In this document: piece after piece, positions 11,501-26,500 of the stretch
Layout: each line of letters begins with the position of its first letter
Position numbering within the stretch: position 1 is the stretch's first letter
Position numbers and translations under genes: made by a program
Source of the DNA: Megascapheus bottae
Taxonomy: Eukaryota > Chordata > Mammalia > Rodentia > Geomyidae
Direction of reading: 5' to 3'
DNA: 64,000 bases
Assembly: GCA_024803745.1 (NCBI GenBank)
Contig: JANJXV010000190.1
Location: 124,001-188,000, forward strand
Notes under the pieces: generated by a model
Database searches by the model: none
The model's input: the letters and a program-made list of their open reading frames with translations, nothing else
Told to the model about the DNA's origin: nothing

Positions 11501-14500
11501 TACCAGTACCTGGCTTAGAAGTACAGCTTTGATGGGAATTCTTGTGTGGGTTTGGGCCAAAATGCATAATCTCAGGTGTGATGACCTGACTTTTGGGTAC
11601 CCAGCCTTCACTTTTTAGGAATGCATAACTGATTCTCAAGTTCTAGGAGGGCTGTCTTGTGGTGGGCAGTGGGACCTGTGCAGTAAGTCCAGTGTGGCAG
11701 TAAGGAAGGCAGGGGCTCTCCCTGCTGTGGAAGACACAGAGAGGGACAGCTGGCAGTTGTTTTAGGCAGAGACAGTCATCCAGGTGTCTTAGGATGGGCT
11801 GGTCTGAACTTGATGTCTAATATCAAGCAGCTTTTATCTCATGGGTCTGTCTTTGAAGGTTGGACAAATGACCCAGGCTGGCCTGCTGGAGCACCTGAAA
11901 CTTGAGAATGTGTCCCTATCCCACCAACTTACAGAAACACAGCACAGATCCATAAAGGAGAAGGAGCGCATAGCAGTCCAGCTCCAGAACATTGAGGTGA
12001 GGCCTATGGCAGTGCTCATTTTTATCTGGTGTTGGGTCCTGCTAGCAAGTTAAGACATACATATTCATAAACATAATACCAATGATTAAATATAAACATG
12101 TCTTTCTATAGGTACATGATATATATGTACAAGGCTATAACATATATACATTTGACAATTAGATTTTCTTGCTTTTTAAAAAGTATTATTTCCTGAGCCT
12201 AGGCTGACATGTTGGATCAGGAAGCAGCTTTTGTGCAGATTCGGGAGGCAAAGACAATGGTTGAGGAGGACCTCCAGAGGAGGCTGGAAGAGTTTGAAGG
12301 GGAGCGGGAGCAGCTACAGAAGTTAGCAGATTCAGCAGCATCTTTGGAGCAGCATTTGGAACAGGTAAGTAGCTGCAGCCACTCTGGAACCCAGACTCAC
12401 AGATGCCTCCCCAGGCCTGCAGACAGATGGCCTGTATAGCAATGTTTTTGAGCCATATCAAAAGTGCATATTTGGGGCTAGGAGTTTGGCCTAGTGGTAC
12501 AGTGCTTGCCTAGCATGCATGAAGACCCGGGTTCAATTCCTCGGTACCACATACATAGAAAAAAGCTGGAGGTGGTGCTGAGGCTCAAGTGGTAGAGCTC
12601 TAGCTTTGAGAAAGTCCAAGGACAATGCTCAGGCCCTTAGCTCAAGCCCAGGACTGGAAAAAAAAAAAAAAAAAAAGAAAAAAAAGGTAGAATTTCTTCT
12701 TAGCTAGGACAAAGCCCTAATTTCAAATCCTATTACTGTGCCTATAAAGAAATCCTGCACAGAGAAAAAGTTGACTTTTGCAGACCAGTTGAAGGCAACC
12801 AGTGAGTTTGTTCTCTGTTTCTAGGTGAAGTTGACGCTGCACCAGAGAGACCAGCAACTTGCAGCAGTGCAGAAGGAACACCTGGATCTGATAAAGCAGC
12901 TCACCTCAACACAGGAGGCTCTACAAGCCAAGGGGCAGTCCCTTGATGACCTGCAGACACAGTATGATGAGTTGCAGGCAAGGCTGGAGGAGCTGCAGGG
13001 AGAGGCTGCTTCTAAAGAAGACACAATTCGCTTCCTGCAGAATGAGAAAATTGTCTTGGAGGTAGCGCTACAGGCAGCCAAGAGTGACAAGGATGAACTT
13101 GACAGGGGAGCAATGCACTTAGAAGAAGTCACTGAGGAGACTTCAGGTCTTTTAGAGCAATTGAAACAAGAATTGGCCATCAAATCCAGTCAGGTAAAGT
13201 AGTCTGCTGTTATGTTGTAAACAGATGCTGTGCATTTGATTCTGTTTTTAGATGTGTAACTACACTGAGGGGAAATGCACCAAGGCAGGGATCCCAACAG
13301 CCCACACTGTGTTCTGGCCCTGAAACTGAGTTTTGGGGTTTTTGTTTGTTTGTTTGGCCAGTCCTAGCTTGAACTCAGGGCCTAGGCACTGTCGTTGGAC
13401 ACTTTTTGCTCAAAGCTAGTGCTCTGCCACTTGAGCCACAGTACCACTTCTAGCTTTTTCTGAGTGAGTATGTAGTACTGAGATATCAAACCCAGAGCTT
13501 CATGCATGCTAGGCAAGTACTCTACCATTAGACATATACATCTTTCTGAAGATGTATATCTTAGCTTAAATTGCTGCAGGAAACTTGATTTTCTTTCTTC
13601 TACCTATAGAGATTATGAGACAATGCACAAAATGGGGCATGTGGCCAACACTAGGCCCAGCATGGGTTTGCCCTGTGGACACTCAGGATCCTGGGATTTA
13701 AGAGCATTCTGCCATATTTGGGGAGTGCCAGTGTGCAATATACATGTCAGGTGTAGGCAGACATGTAAAAAAAGGGTGTGCCAGAGGTGGAATTAATATC
13801 AAGGAATTATTGTGTCTTTAAACCTTACTTTGAGAAGACCAAGGTTTAAAGGAGTCACTAGTTGTCTCCCGAGAGGTAATACAAGGGTCAGGCATATAGT
13901 TGTAGGGAATTTCCAGCGTGCATGCTACAAGGCCCATGAAATCATTTGGTATATTACAGGACAGACACAAGTAATTCTTATATGCTTCTCATTGGCTGTC
14001 TGCCTATATTGGTAATTTTGTATGGCCTTCCAAAAATGTCATAAATACCCAAATGGCCCTTGGCAGAAATAGATTTCACACCCTTTAATGGCAGATTTTT
14101 ACAATTCTCCCCCCTCCCTTTTTTTTTTCGGTGGGTCATCATCGGGCTTGAGTGAACTCTGGGCCTGGGCTTGCTGTCCCTGAGTTCTTCAGTTCAGTAC
14201 TACCGCCCTACTCCTGGGCCTGGGGACATTGTCCCTGAGCTCTTCAGCTCAAGTCTACTTCCCTAACCCTGACCTGAGCCACAGCCCTACTTCCCATTTT
14301 CTAGTGGTTAATTGAAGATAAGAAGCTCAAGTTCTTTTCTTCAGATCTCAGCCTCCGGAGTAACTAGGATTACAGGCATGAGCCACCACTCCTGGCCCTT
14401 AAAATCCCCTTTTTTGTGTGTGCTGGTTCTGGGGCTCAAACTCAGGTCTGGGTACTGACCCTGAGCCTTTTTTCTCAAGGCTAGTGCTCTACCACTGGAG

Positions 14501-16552
14501 CCACAACTCCCCTTCCAGCCTTTTTTTTTGTTGTTGTAATGGGGCTTGAACTCTGGGCCTGGGTGCTATCACTGAGCTCTTCTGCTCAAGGCTACTGCCC
14601 TCTTTCTCTGGAGCCACTTCGGCACCACTTCTGGATTACTGGTAGTTAATTGAAGATAAGAGTCTCCTGGACTTTTCTGTGCTCCGGCTGGCTTTGAACA
14701 TCAGTCTTCGTACCTCTGCCTCCTGAGTAGCTAGGCTTATAGGAGTGAGCCACTAGTGCCAGGCTCCATTAGAGTTCTTTATAGTCTGTTAGGTTGGCTA
14801 GAAGTACAATATTTATTACACTGGGATTTTGCTTGTACATTCCCTTGGATTATGACTATTTCTCTGTAAGAAGGTGGAGCATAGTGGAATTGTGGTCTTG
14901 TTGTATTGTGAAGCCTTTTTTTTTTTTTTTTTGCCAGTCCAGGGCCTTGAACTCAGCGCCTAAGCACTGTCCTTGGGTTTTCTCAAGGCTAGAGCTACTT
15001 GAGCCATAGCACCACTTCTGGCTTTTTTTATTTATATGTGGTACCGAGGAAAACCCAGGTCTTTGTGCATGCCAGGCAAGTACTCAACCACTAGGCCAAA
15101 CTCCCGGCCCGGTGAAGCCTTCTGATCTCTGACTCTGTTTCTTGCCTTGGAGGATCAGAAACAGCCTAATGGGGAAATAGAAATGTCTCTCAGACACTGG
15201 TCATGTGTACATGTCCTCACACATCTTTGAGACAGTGTTATCTAAATAAGGATCTGAACTTTGCCAACCTTGGCTTCCCCTTGCTTAGTTCATCCTATTG
15301 TCCTTTCTTTGGAACTCCTTTGAAGATAGGGGAGGTGACAAAGTAGTTGAAGGAGATGAAGGACTTGTTTAGAAGAAACAGCAGCTAGATCCTTACCTGG
15401 ATTCTTTTCTTTTTTCTTTTTTGGCTAGTCCTAGGGCTTGAACTCAGGGGCCTGGGCACTGTCACTGAGCTTCTTTTGCTCAAGGCTCGCTCTCACTCTT
15501 CCATTTGTGCCACAGCAACACTTCTAAGCCACTAAGCCACATTCCCAGGAATCAAACCTGAGTCTCTCTGCATGTTAGGCAAGTTTACCACTAGGTCAAA
15601 CTGCTGGCTTACCTGAATACCTTTTTTTTTTTTGCCAGTTCTGGGCTTAAGTTCAGGGCCTGAGTATTATCCTTGGATTTTCTCAAGGATAGAACTCTAC
15701 CACTTGAGCCTCAGCACCACTTCCAGCTTTTTTCTATGTATGTGGTACCGAGGAATCTAACCTGGGTCTTTGTACATGCTAGGCAAGCACTTAACCAGTA
15801 GGCCAAACTCCTGGCCATGGCTTACCTGAATTCTCAAGGAAGCATTTTCACTACTTTCATATTGTAGGGAAAATGGCTCATTTCCTAACTGCTCAAGTAA
15901 TGACAGATTTATAAGGAATATGCTTTGTTAGAGGAGGAATTAGTTAAACATGGAAAGCTTTGACCCTGAGCCAGGAGAGTAGCCTAGTGGTAGAGTACTT
16001 ACCTAGCATGCATGAAGCTCTGGGCTCTATTCCTCAGTACTACATACACAGAAAAAGCCAGAAGTGGTGCTATGGATCAAGTGGTAGAGTGCTAGCCTTG
16101 AGAAAGCCTAAGGACAGTGCCCAGGCCATGAGTTCAAACCCCAGGACTGGGGAAAGAGGCGAGGGGAGGGAGGGAGAGGAAAGAGGAGTAAGACTCTGAA
16201 GCCCAGCCTCAAAAGCATTTTTTATTGAGACTTGAGTATGGCTCAGGTAGTGGAGCTGTTGCTTTTGCCCAACATGTACTTGAGTTTGGAATCTGGGCAA
16301 GAAATGCCTAAATTCCTAGAAATTTCCATGGGCAGACTAGAATAGTCTATAGCTAAAAGTGTATATCCTATAGGAATCCAAATGGTATAGTGATCTGGTC
16401 TCAGACAGGCTTTGGTTGGCAAGGGTATAAAGTTTTCTTTTTCTTTTTCTTTTTTTTTGCTAGTCCTGAGCCTTGAACTCAGGGCCTGAGCATTGTCCTT
16501 GGACTTTCTCAAGGCTATAGCTCTACCACTTCAGCCACAGCACCATTTCTGG

Positions 16553-16635
<83 letters not shown>

Positions 16636-17550
16636 GCACCGAGGAATCGAACTCGTGTCTTCGTGCATACTAGGCAAGCACTCTACCCCTAGGCCCAACT
16701 CCTGGTCCAGGTGCAAGGTTTTCCAAGAACGACAAATTTCACTGGAATGTATCTTGCTTGTTTCTTTGTGTAGTCCTTTTTGTGTTGCAAGAGCAGAGTC
16801 AAAAATCTAGCAGACATACAGCCTGTGAAATTGAAGGTATTCTTTTGTTGGCTATTCTAGGAAGGATTGCAGACACATCTTCTTCTTTTTTTTTTTTTTT
16901 AAGCCAGTCCTGGGCTTGAGCTCAGGGCCTGAGCACTGTCCTTGGACTTTCTCAAGGCTAGAGCTCTACCACTTGAGCCTCAGCACCACTTCCGGCTTTT
17001 TTCTATGTATGTGGTACCAAGGAATCGAACCCGGGTCTTCATGCATGCTAGGCAAGCACTTTAACCACTAGGCCAAACTCCCGGCCCTGCAGACACATCT
17101 TCTACTTGGCCTTTTTTGCAGACACACCTTCTACCTGGCCTTTCTTTTTTTTTTTTTCCCTGATTTTTTTTTTAATTAAAGAATTTATTAATGATTTTTA
17201 TATCATATTTTAAATGACAAGTTTAATAAACAAGTGTTCAAGGAGGGAATCTATTTACAATCACTGGGACGTAGTATTTAGAACTTAATCAAAATTAGGC
17301 TAAGGGTTTGTATATCATAGAAACATATTTATGAAATAAAAAATTACGTCTATAGAGTCATAGGTTTTTATGTCTATATAGTATATAGTTATGTTTATAT
17401 TTCCATTACCATGTCCATAGCTTTGGGTATGCAGTTATTGAGTCCTTGCTCTTGTACTCTTTGGATTTAACAGCCATATATTAAGGATACCATGCGCCTT
17501 TTGTTCCTTTACCTGGCCTTTCTTTTAACTCCCCAATTATGTGTCTTGCC

Positions 17551-17584
<34 letters not shown>

Positions 17585-20500
17585 TGTACGTGTGTACAGA
17601 CATTATACAACACCAAGGCTTGAAATAAAAACCTTGCACTTTTTTTTGTCCTTTTCCTGAGGGCTAAACTCAGGGCCTGTTTGCTATCCTTGAGCTTCCT
17701 TTGCTCAAGGCTAATGTTTTACCACTTGAGCTGCAGCCCCACTTTCAGCTTTTTTGGTAGTTTAGTGGATATAAGAAACTCATGATTTTCCTACCCAAAG
17801 CTGGCTTTGAGCTACAATTGTCAGATCTCACCATCCTGAGTAGCTAGGATTGCAAGCATGAGCCACTGGCACCCACAAAGCTTTGTACTCTTACTCAGCT
17901 TCTTCTTCTCCTCGTCCTTGTTTTTTTCTTTTGCTTATAGCTGGTACTCTACCATTTGAACCTCCAGTTCAGCAGGTTAATTGGACATGTAGTCTCATAA
18001 ACTTTTTTGCCCAGATTAGCTTTGAACCATGACCTTCAGATGAGCTCAGCTTCCTGAGTAGCTACAATTTCTGGTATAAGCTACTGGCACCTATTTTCAT
18101 GGCAAAGAGGGAGGATGCTGGTGGTATATTGTGCCTAACTAGTTCTCGGGTTATTAGCCTGACTCTGGTTGCAAGCTCTCCTTGGTGTGTTGACTAGATC
18201 CTGCTTATAGGAAATGCCACTTGGTATAGGCCTTGAGTCCTCAGACATCTTTTGTGTTAAACTCTCCCGTAGGTGGAGCACTTGGAGCAGGAAACTGTCT
18301 CCCTGAGGAAGCAGATACAGAAGGTAAAGGAGCAGTTTCTTCAGCAAAAGGTAAGAGAGGAGGACTTTCCTTGTGTGGAATAACTGTCAGACACAGCTTC
18401 TAATAGACATCTTTGCATCAGTAGAACAAAATCAGTCAGGAGGAAGGAGACATGTCCTCTTTTAAAAAAAAAAATTCCACTTCTGGCCGGGAGTTTGGCC
18501 TAGTGGTAGAATGCTTGCCTAGCTTGTACAAAGGCCCGGTTCGATTCCTTGGTACCATATACATAGAAAAAAAGCCAGAAGTGGTGCTGAGGCTCAACTG
18601 GTAGAACTCTAGTCTCTTGAGAAAGTCCAAGAACAGTGCTCAGGCCCTGAGCTCAAGCCCAGGACTGGCAAAAAAAAAAAAAAAAAGTCACTTCTTTATA
18701 ATTATAAAGGTAATATGCAGAGGGGTTACCATTACATAAGTAATGAGTACATTTTGTTTCGTCAGTCGTGAGGCTTGAACTCAAGACACTGAGCTGTTTT
18801 GCTCAAGACTGTCACTCTACTACTTTGAACCATAGCTCCACTTCTGGTATTTGAGTGGTTAATTGAGATAAAAGTCTCTGGGGAACTTCTGCTCGGGCTG
18901 GCTTTGAACTGTAATCCTCAGATCTCCGTCTCTTGAGTAGCTAGGATTACAGGTGTAAGCCTGTTAAGGTATGGCACATTGCCATGTGGTATGATAGACA
19001 TTCAGACATGCTGTATCTACTAGTGTAAAGACTTAATGGATGGTATCTCAGATTTGATAAATTATGTTATCTTTAGTTTAAAAGATTCTTGGGCTGAAGG
19101 TATGTGCCTAGAGCCACGTGCAAGCCCCCAGATTCAATCTCCAGCATTTAAAAAGACAAAGTTATACACTAAATAGATGGTAAACTTTTTTTTTTTCCCT
19201 AGTACTAGGTTTGAACTCAAGAATTTGGGCTTGCTAGGCAGATGGTCTGTCATTTGGGCTACATCTCTAGCGCTGGTAAACATTATTTTAATTATGTTAT
19301 TCTGTGAGTACTGAGGTATGAACTCGGGGTCTTGTGTTTTATAGGAAAACACACCCACACTTGAGCTAAACAACTTTTTAATACTGTCTTGTTCCCTGAG
19401 CGAAACCCATGTTTGGATGCTGGCTTATACTTTGTATTGTGTATGGCAGGTGATGGTGGAGGCCTACCGAAGGGATACTACAACCAAAGACCAGCTCATT
19501 AGCGAGCTCAAATCCACAAAGAAGCGGCTAGACTCAGAGATGAAGGAATTGAGACAGGATCTAATAAAACTGCATGGGGAGAAGAAAGCTATGGAAGTGG
19601 AACACTCACGCTTGCAAAAAGAGGTGTCGTTGGTCCACCAGCAAATGGTAGATCTTGAGAAGCATCTTCTGTCAGTTCAGAAGGAGCGAGATGAGATGGA
19701 GACACAGTTACAGGTCAGTAGGATGGGCTGGGTGGATTCTGTTGAGTAGGAAAGGTTTATTTAAGTATTTGTTGGACTTACTATACAGGGCAATAATGGG
19801 TTGGGACAGGATGGGCACTACCTGGGAAAACTTTTTGAAACAATAGAACGAGTCCCCCTGGAGCTACTGTTAATAGAACAAATAGGTAAGTGTAGGCTGT
19901 GATGCCACCTGATATAGGGCAAATGAGGTACTAGTGTAGGTACCACCCTTGTGATGAGCTCTTAGGAGCTAGAATTGTAGCTAAAAGTGCCACGAAGCTA
20001 TTGCCAGGTAGAAAGCCAGGATATGAGAGTACTCCTTGGAGACTTGGGGTCCAGGCAAGAAACAAGGGATGAGGAATGCATAGAGCCAGTCATGTTCCTT
20101 GTGTTAGAAATGGCTCAGGGTGTTCAGGTATGAATAAGGACACCAACTTGAATGAAACTTGACAAGGCAAAATTTACTTCTGTAGTGGGTAACCTATCAG
20201 CTCAAAATCTGGCAAGCAAGCACACAAACAGACAGGCTCCCTTTTTTATCCCTAACCCAGCTGTCCCTGCCTCTATGCTCACATTGGCTGAGCTCAGGCT
20301 CACAATCTGCAAGAGATGTGGCTTAATTAACAGGATTTGACTAAAACTCAGGGAGCTTTTTAACAGGATCTCCAAATTAACATGTAGCATGAAAAGGCTA
20401 TAACTAAAATGTAATTAACAAGGGCAAAGGATCTGGCCAAAGCAGAAACTTGTCAGAAAAACAATTCTCACAGGATTAAAGGAAATAAAACAATCTACTT

Positions 20501-23500
20501 GGCTAAAAAAGAAGCTTTTCTCATACTTGGGTGGCTGAACTGCTGTGAGCCTATATCCTAATTGCAGTGATGTTGATGGAGCAAGGGTGAATAGTACTCT
20601 GTAGAGCCAGAAGTGAGGGATGAAAAGGTATGGAGATAAGAGACCATAAGAGTCCCAGCCAGGAATCTTACCTGAGGAACATTTCCCAGGATGAAAAATC
20701 GAGGGGACAGTCATTTGGGGAAATGGTGGGCAAGATGCTAGACCATGGGCTCCATTTTATATCTGATACCCCAGAAGTTTCAGAGAGGGCCAAACTGAAA
20801 TCCAGATAAACAGGTGGTCTTGATGTATCCTATCTTATGAGAAGCCCTGACTGAACCTTCCTGGGACAGGACAGTCTGTAGCTGACTAGTGTAGTGATGA
20901 AGCAGGCATATGGATCAGGACTTGGTAGACCAGGGTGTGGGCTGAAACAAACTCAAGGTGCATGGTGATACTAACTAATTGGGTTCTTGTCACTGTATAG
21001 TAAGGCTAGAAAGGCAGGGTATGAGGCCCTTTAACTAACAATTCACAGTTGGGTTTGGGTGGAGTGTAGTTCATGGGTCTCCAGGCAGGCATGCTTCCAT
21101 TTTAGCTTCCCTCTGATCATAGGCAAAAGTCTGTATAGGGGGCTTTAGGCTTATCATGTACTTTCCCCCTTTTGAAGTCTTTGCAGTTTGACAAAGAGCA
21201 GATGGTTGCCCTTATTGAAACCAATGAAGTACTAAAGAAACAAGTAGAAGAGCTGCAGCAAGAGGCCAAGAAGTAAGTCTGGGAACAGCATATATTCACC
21301 AGTGATGGGTGGCAGCTCTGCTGAGAGCACTTAAGAGCCACTCCCGTAAGAGTACCTGGTCAGACTTCTGTGTAACTGTGCTACCTAAACTCACCTCAAG
21401 CCCATGAAAGGTAGCCTGCCATATTAAGTTCTAAATCTAAAGTTCAGAATGATTGGGAGTTAATTGCTTTTCCTTTTTCTTTCCTTGTTTTGGTTGGTTT
21501 CCAGCTTGAACTGGGGGCCTGGGTGCTGTCCCTGAGCTCTTTTCGCTCAGGACTAGCATTCTAGTACTCTGAACCAGAGTGCCACTTCCTGTTTTCTGGT
21601 GTGATTAATTGGAGACAAGAGTCTCACAGACTTTCTTGCCAGGGCTGTCTTTAAACCATGATACTCATATCTCAGGCTCCTGAGTAGCTGGGCAGGAGCC
21701 ACCAGTACCTGGCAGCAATTGGTTTTTCTTTTTTCTTTCTCTTTCTTTTTTTTTTGGTGGGTCATGGGGCTTGAAGTCTGGGCCTGGACACGCTATTCCA
21801 GAGCTCTTCAGCTCAAGGTTGGAGCCACAGTACCACTTCTGGTTTTCTAGTGGTTAATTGGAGATAAGAGTCTCACGTTCTTTAGTGCCCCAGCTGGCTT
21901 TGAACAAGATCGTCAGATCTCAGCCTCCTGAGTAGCTAGGGTTACAGGTGTGAGCCACCGTGCCCAGCCAGCAGTTGCTTTTTCTACAAAAAAAATCCAT
22001 AGTTTATTACCAAAAGTTTTCCTATATTGTGAAAAATTTATTTTTGCAATACTTAGAATTAAATCTAGAGCTTCGTGCATGCAAGTGTTCTGCTACTGAG
22101 CTGCATTCCCAGCCCTTTTATTTTTTTAAACAGAATGCTGCTGTGCAGCTATTGTAATTTAGACTAGGCATGAACCTGTGATCGTCTTTCCTCTACTTTC
22201 TGAGTACTAAGCTTCCCATTTTGATTTTGAGGGGTGTTGAGGTTTTGAATTAGGGCTTTGAACTTGCTAGGCAAGCACTTACCAGCTTGAACTACACTAT
22301 GAGCCTACTTTCATCTGTTTTTGAGGTAGGATCTTGCTTTCTGCCTGGACCATGATCCTTCTGTTGTAGCTGGGATGATAGGTGCAGGCAGGGGTGTTTT
22401 GCACTTTTTTGCCCTGGTTAGCTTAGAATCATGATTCTTAGCTCTCATGGAACTGATGACAGGTATGTATCACCATGCCTGGCTATTGATTGAGATGGGG
22501 GTCTCTTGAACTTTTTGCTTGGGCTGGCCTTGAACTGTGATCATCCCAATTTTATTCTTCCATGTAGCCAGGTTTACAGGCATGTCACTGCCTTGCCAGG
22601 GAGAACACTTTAGTTTTTGTCTTCTACAATCTTTTATGCTCACATAAACAAACATAAATCTCATAGACACACACTTGTATGTAAATGCAAGCAGCAATTT
22701 AAATTTATTTTATTTTATTTATTTATTTATTTTTTGTCAGTCCTGGGCTTGAGCTCAGGGCCTAAGCACTGTCCTTTGACTTTCTCAAAGCTAGAGCTCT
22801 ACCACTTGAGCCTCAGCACCACTTCCGGCTTTTTTCTATGTATGTGGTACCAAGGAATCAAACCCGGGTCTTCATGCATGCTAGGCAAGCACTTTAACCA
22901 CTAGGCCAAACTCCGGGCCCCAAAATTTATTTATTTCTTTTTCGGTTGTAGGCTTGAACTCATGGCCTGAGTACTGTCCCTGAGCTCTTTTGCTCAAGGC
23001 TAGTGCTCCATCACTTTGAACCACAGCTCTACTTCTGATATTTGAATGATTCACTGCAGATAAGAGTCTCAGGGGAACTATTCTGCTTGGGCTGGCTTTA
23101 AACTGCGATCATTAGATCTCAGCCTCCTGAGTAGCTAGGATTATAGGTGTGACCCATTTGGTTTAGGGCCCAGCTTCCTTTAAATTTTTAAAAATTAATT
23201 CATTTGTCAGTACTGGGCTTGAAATCAAAGCTTCTTGCTCTTGTTTGGCTGTTTCTTTTCGTTCATTGCTCGTGCTCTATGACTTGGGCCACACATTCAG
23301 TCTATTTTGCTTGTTAATTGAAGATTCAAATTCAAATTTTATGGACTTGTCTGCCTAATATGGCTTGGAACCATAACTTTCTTCCAAGTCTCAGCCTCCT
23401 GAGACTAGAATTCTAGCTAGAATTATGAGTGAGCCACTTGCCAAGCCTACTTTAAATTTCTCTTGTTTTCAATAAGATCTTCGCTCTGTAGCTTAGGCTT

Positions 23501-26500
23501 GGCCTTGAACTTTTGATCTTCTTATCTCACCCATCTGAGTACTAGATTATAGTCATATATGACTGTACCTGCTCTTTTAGGATATTTTCAGCTGCTGTCG
23601 TATGTAGCCTTTGGTTTTTGTCTTTTGTAAGCCAGTGATTTCTTCATGCACCTGATTGTTGAGCTTGTTGTCGACCTTCAGAAAGAATTTGGGAGTGTTT
23701 CTATTTGGTAGGAGTGGACCAATTCTACCCTCACAATCTAAGAAGGAAGGTAGGTCTGATGGTGACTCAGTGCTTTCTGGTCTTTCAAGGACGCCTGACA
23801 GTTGTCCTTTCACCTGGCAAACAGCCATACTAATGCAGGATCATGCTTTCTTAGATCTTTCCAAAGAGAAACTAGGTTCTAAATGATGATGTTGACATGA
23901 AGAATCCTCTCCAGGGCCTAAGATTCAAGACACTGTCCAGCTCTGGAAAGTGAAGTGGACCCTGTACTTGCTGTTTTTGGTATGCCACATGCCATGAAGT
24001 AGGGTGGTTTCAATGAAAATTAGCTTTCGTTTCTTTCTCTACATCTTTTATTTTGTCCCAGTGCCATCACAGAACAGAAGCAGAAGATGAGGCGATTAGG
24101 CTCAGACCTGACTAGCGCCCAGAAGGAGATGAAGGCAAAGCATAAGGCCTATGAGAATGCTGTGAGCATCCTTAGCCGCCGCCTACAAGAGGCCTTGGCT
24201 GCCAAGGAGGCTGCAGACACAGAACTAAGCCAGCTTAGAGCCCAGAGTGCCATTGGTGGCAGTGACCCCACTCTACAGGTAGGTAAACACTACATGTCTC
24301 CCCATCAGAGTCCTGATGACTCTGAATGTAGGGAAGGGATGTTTTATTAACATTTTTCCCCCTAAGACCTCTAAAAGGATTCTTTTTTTTTTTTCCTTCT
24401 TTGTGGGTAATGGGTCTTGAACTCAGGGCCTGGGCATTGTCCCTGAGCTTGCACTTTACCACCTTGAGCCACAGCTCTACTTCTGGTTAATTAGAGATAG
24501 ACAAACTCTCTTGCCCCAGTGACTTTAAACTGCAATCCTCAGATCTTACTTAGCCTCCTTAGGATTACACGTGTAAGCCACTGGCTTATGGGTGGGGAGG
24601 GGAATGATTGAAGTGTTTAGTATGTTGTCCACATCCACTGGGACATGAGCAGGCATGGGTTAGAATGATGAGGTATACAGGAGGCTATTTCAATAAGTGG
24701 TAGATTCTACTGCAGTGGCCAAAAAGTTGACAAAGCTGAATAAGGAAACAGATTGGTACATATGCCATTGAGTACAGGTCTGAGAGTGGCAGCAGAGTGG
24801 GTGGGTTTGTGATTGTCTGATATTTGGTGTCCAACCATATTTGGAGAAATGGGAGTTTGAGGTTAGTTGGCATATAAGAAGCTAGAATATTCAGAAATGA
24901 GGATATGCCTGTAGTCCTAGCACTCAGACTGAGGCAAGAAGTTCTCATATAACAAGATCTGGACCATATAACAAGACCCTGTCTCTAAAACAAAACTAGA
25001 CAGTCAAACCAAAAGAACATAGTGAGACCCAGTCATTTCTGTCAGGAGTCAAGTGGTACAAGGGTTTGTCACAGGCCAGTGACCAAGGTTATTATCCTGT
25101 CTTGGCCATCAGGAGAAAATCCAGGCCTTGGAGGTAGAGCTACAGAGCGTTGGCCAAAGCAAGATGTTGCTGGAAAAGGAGCTTCAGGAGGTGATCACAA
25201 TGACTACCCAGGAGTTGGAAGAGTCTCGTGAGAAGGTTTTGGAGCTGGAAGATGAGGTAACATCTGCGTGTTGCCATACAGTGCCATGTATTGCTCAGCA
25301 CTGCCGCTTGGTGCTTTGTTGTCTTCTGATTATTGTTGAAGGAGTGCTCTAATGAGGACAACAGTAGTGACAATTATTGATAGTTACATGGATGAAGTTT
25401 AGGATAACCAGTGTGAATCTTGGGATTCCCTAGTTAGAGTGCTTTGGTTAAAAACAAGAAGCATAACTTGAGCCTTTCAACACTCAGAGATAGTGGAGGC
25501 AGCTGTAGCTCAGACAATGCCAACTGCATCTTGGCATTGTCATCAAGAGCTCTTGCCATTGACCCTGGTATATGTCTCGGCCCATCTTGACCCCTTGTCA
25601 AAGTCCTGGGAGACTGTTAGTCCCTTTGGGTCAGCATGCTTCTTCAGCTATCTCTGTCCCATCCTGAAATGTTTGTCGGTGATACTAACCAAGCTCCATG
25701 CCAATGTTAGATTGGTGTGGCCTGGGCTGGAAGCAGTTCCTGGACCAATTCTCCTGTGATCCCAGGAGAGCAGCCTGTACTGAGCTGCTACAGATTCCCA
25801 CATCAAAAATCAAGGGGAGCAGTTTGCATTGTGTTTTAGTATTCAAAAGGGTTTAGTATTCTAAGCTATTGTTGAAAACTACCTTCTTGTTTCTGGTGAG
25901 AGTGATAATTCCATCCAGCAGAGCATGTAACTTGACAATTACTTTTGGTATATTTCAGCTTCAAGAATCCAGAGGCTTCAAAAAGAAGATAAAGCGCCTT
26001 GAAGAGTTAAATAAGAAGCTAGCTCTTGAGTTAGAACATGAGAGAGGGAAGCTCACAGGCCTTGGGCAGTCCAATGCAGCTTTACGGGAACACAACAGCA
26101 TACTGGAGACAGCATTAGCCAAGAGGGAGGCTGATCTGGTGCAGCTGAATCTCCAGGTACTCAGACTTCCAGGAACAGAGGAAATATTGTGTAGCCCCAT
26201 GCACACTCTGTCTCACCATATTCAGTCACCTCAATTACCTTCAACAGGAAACAATACTACAGGAAGGAAGCAGAGATTCAAGAAATGTATTTAATTCACA
26301 TACCAAGATCTTTCAGCTACAGGATAGAGCTAGGCTCTGAATGTAAAACCAGAGCTTCTGTCAGTTGTAGAGTTACTTATTTCACTTTGGCATAGTGGGC
26401 TCCTGGAGGAGCAAAATGGACTATCCTCTAGTTTTAGCAATGCAGTGATGCTACCTGAAGTTCTCACATGGTTCAGAGCTAGGATTTAAACTCCACTCGG

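Noticed and set aside
18486..18560. tRNA-like box A and box B resembling a tRNA gene
   Set aside because: They belong to the left monomer of IDL-Geo; no intact cloverleaf or isolated tRNA was seen anywhere in the window.
20130..21100. Possible solo LTR in a GOLGA3 intron
   Set aside because: No clear TG...CA ends or target duplication could be defined by eye; left as unclassified intron.
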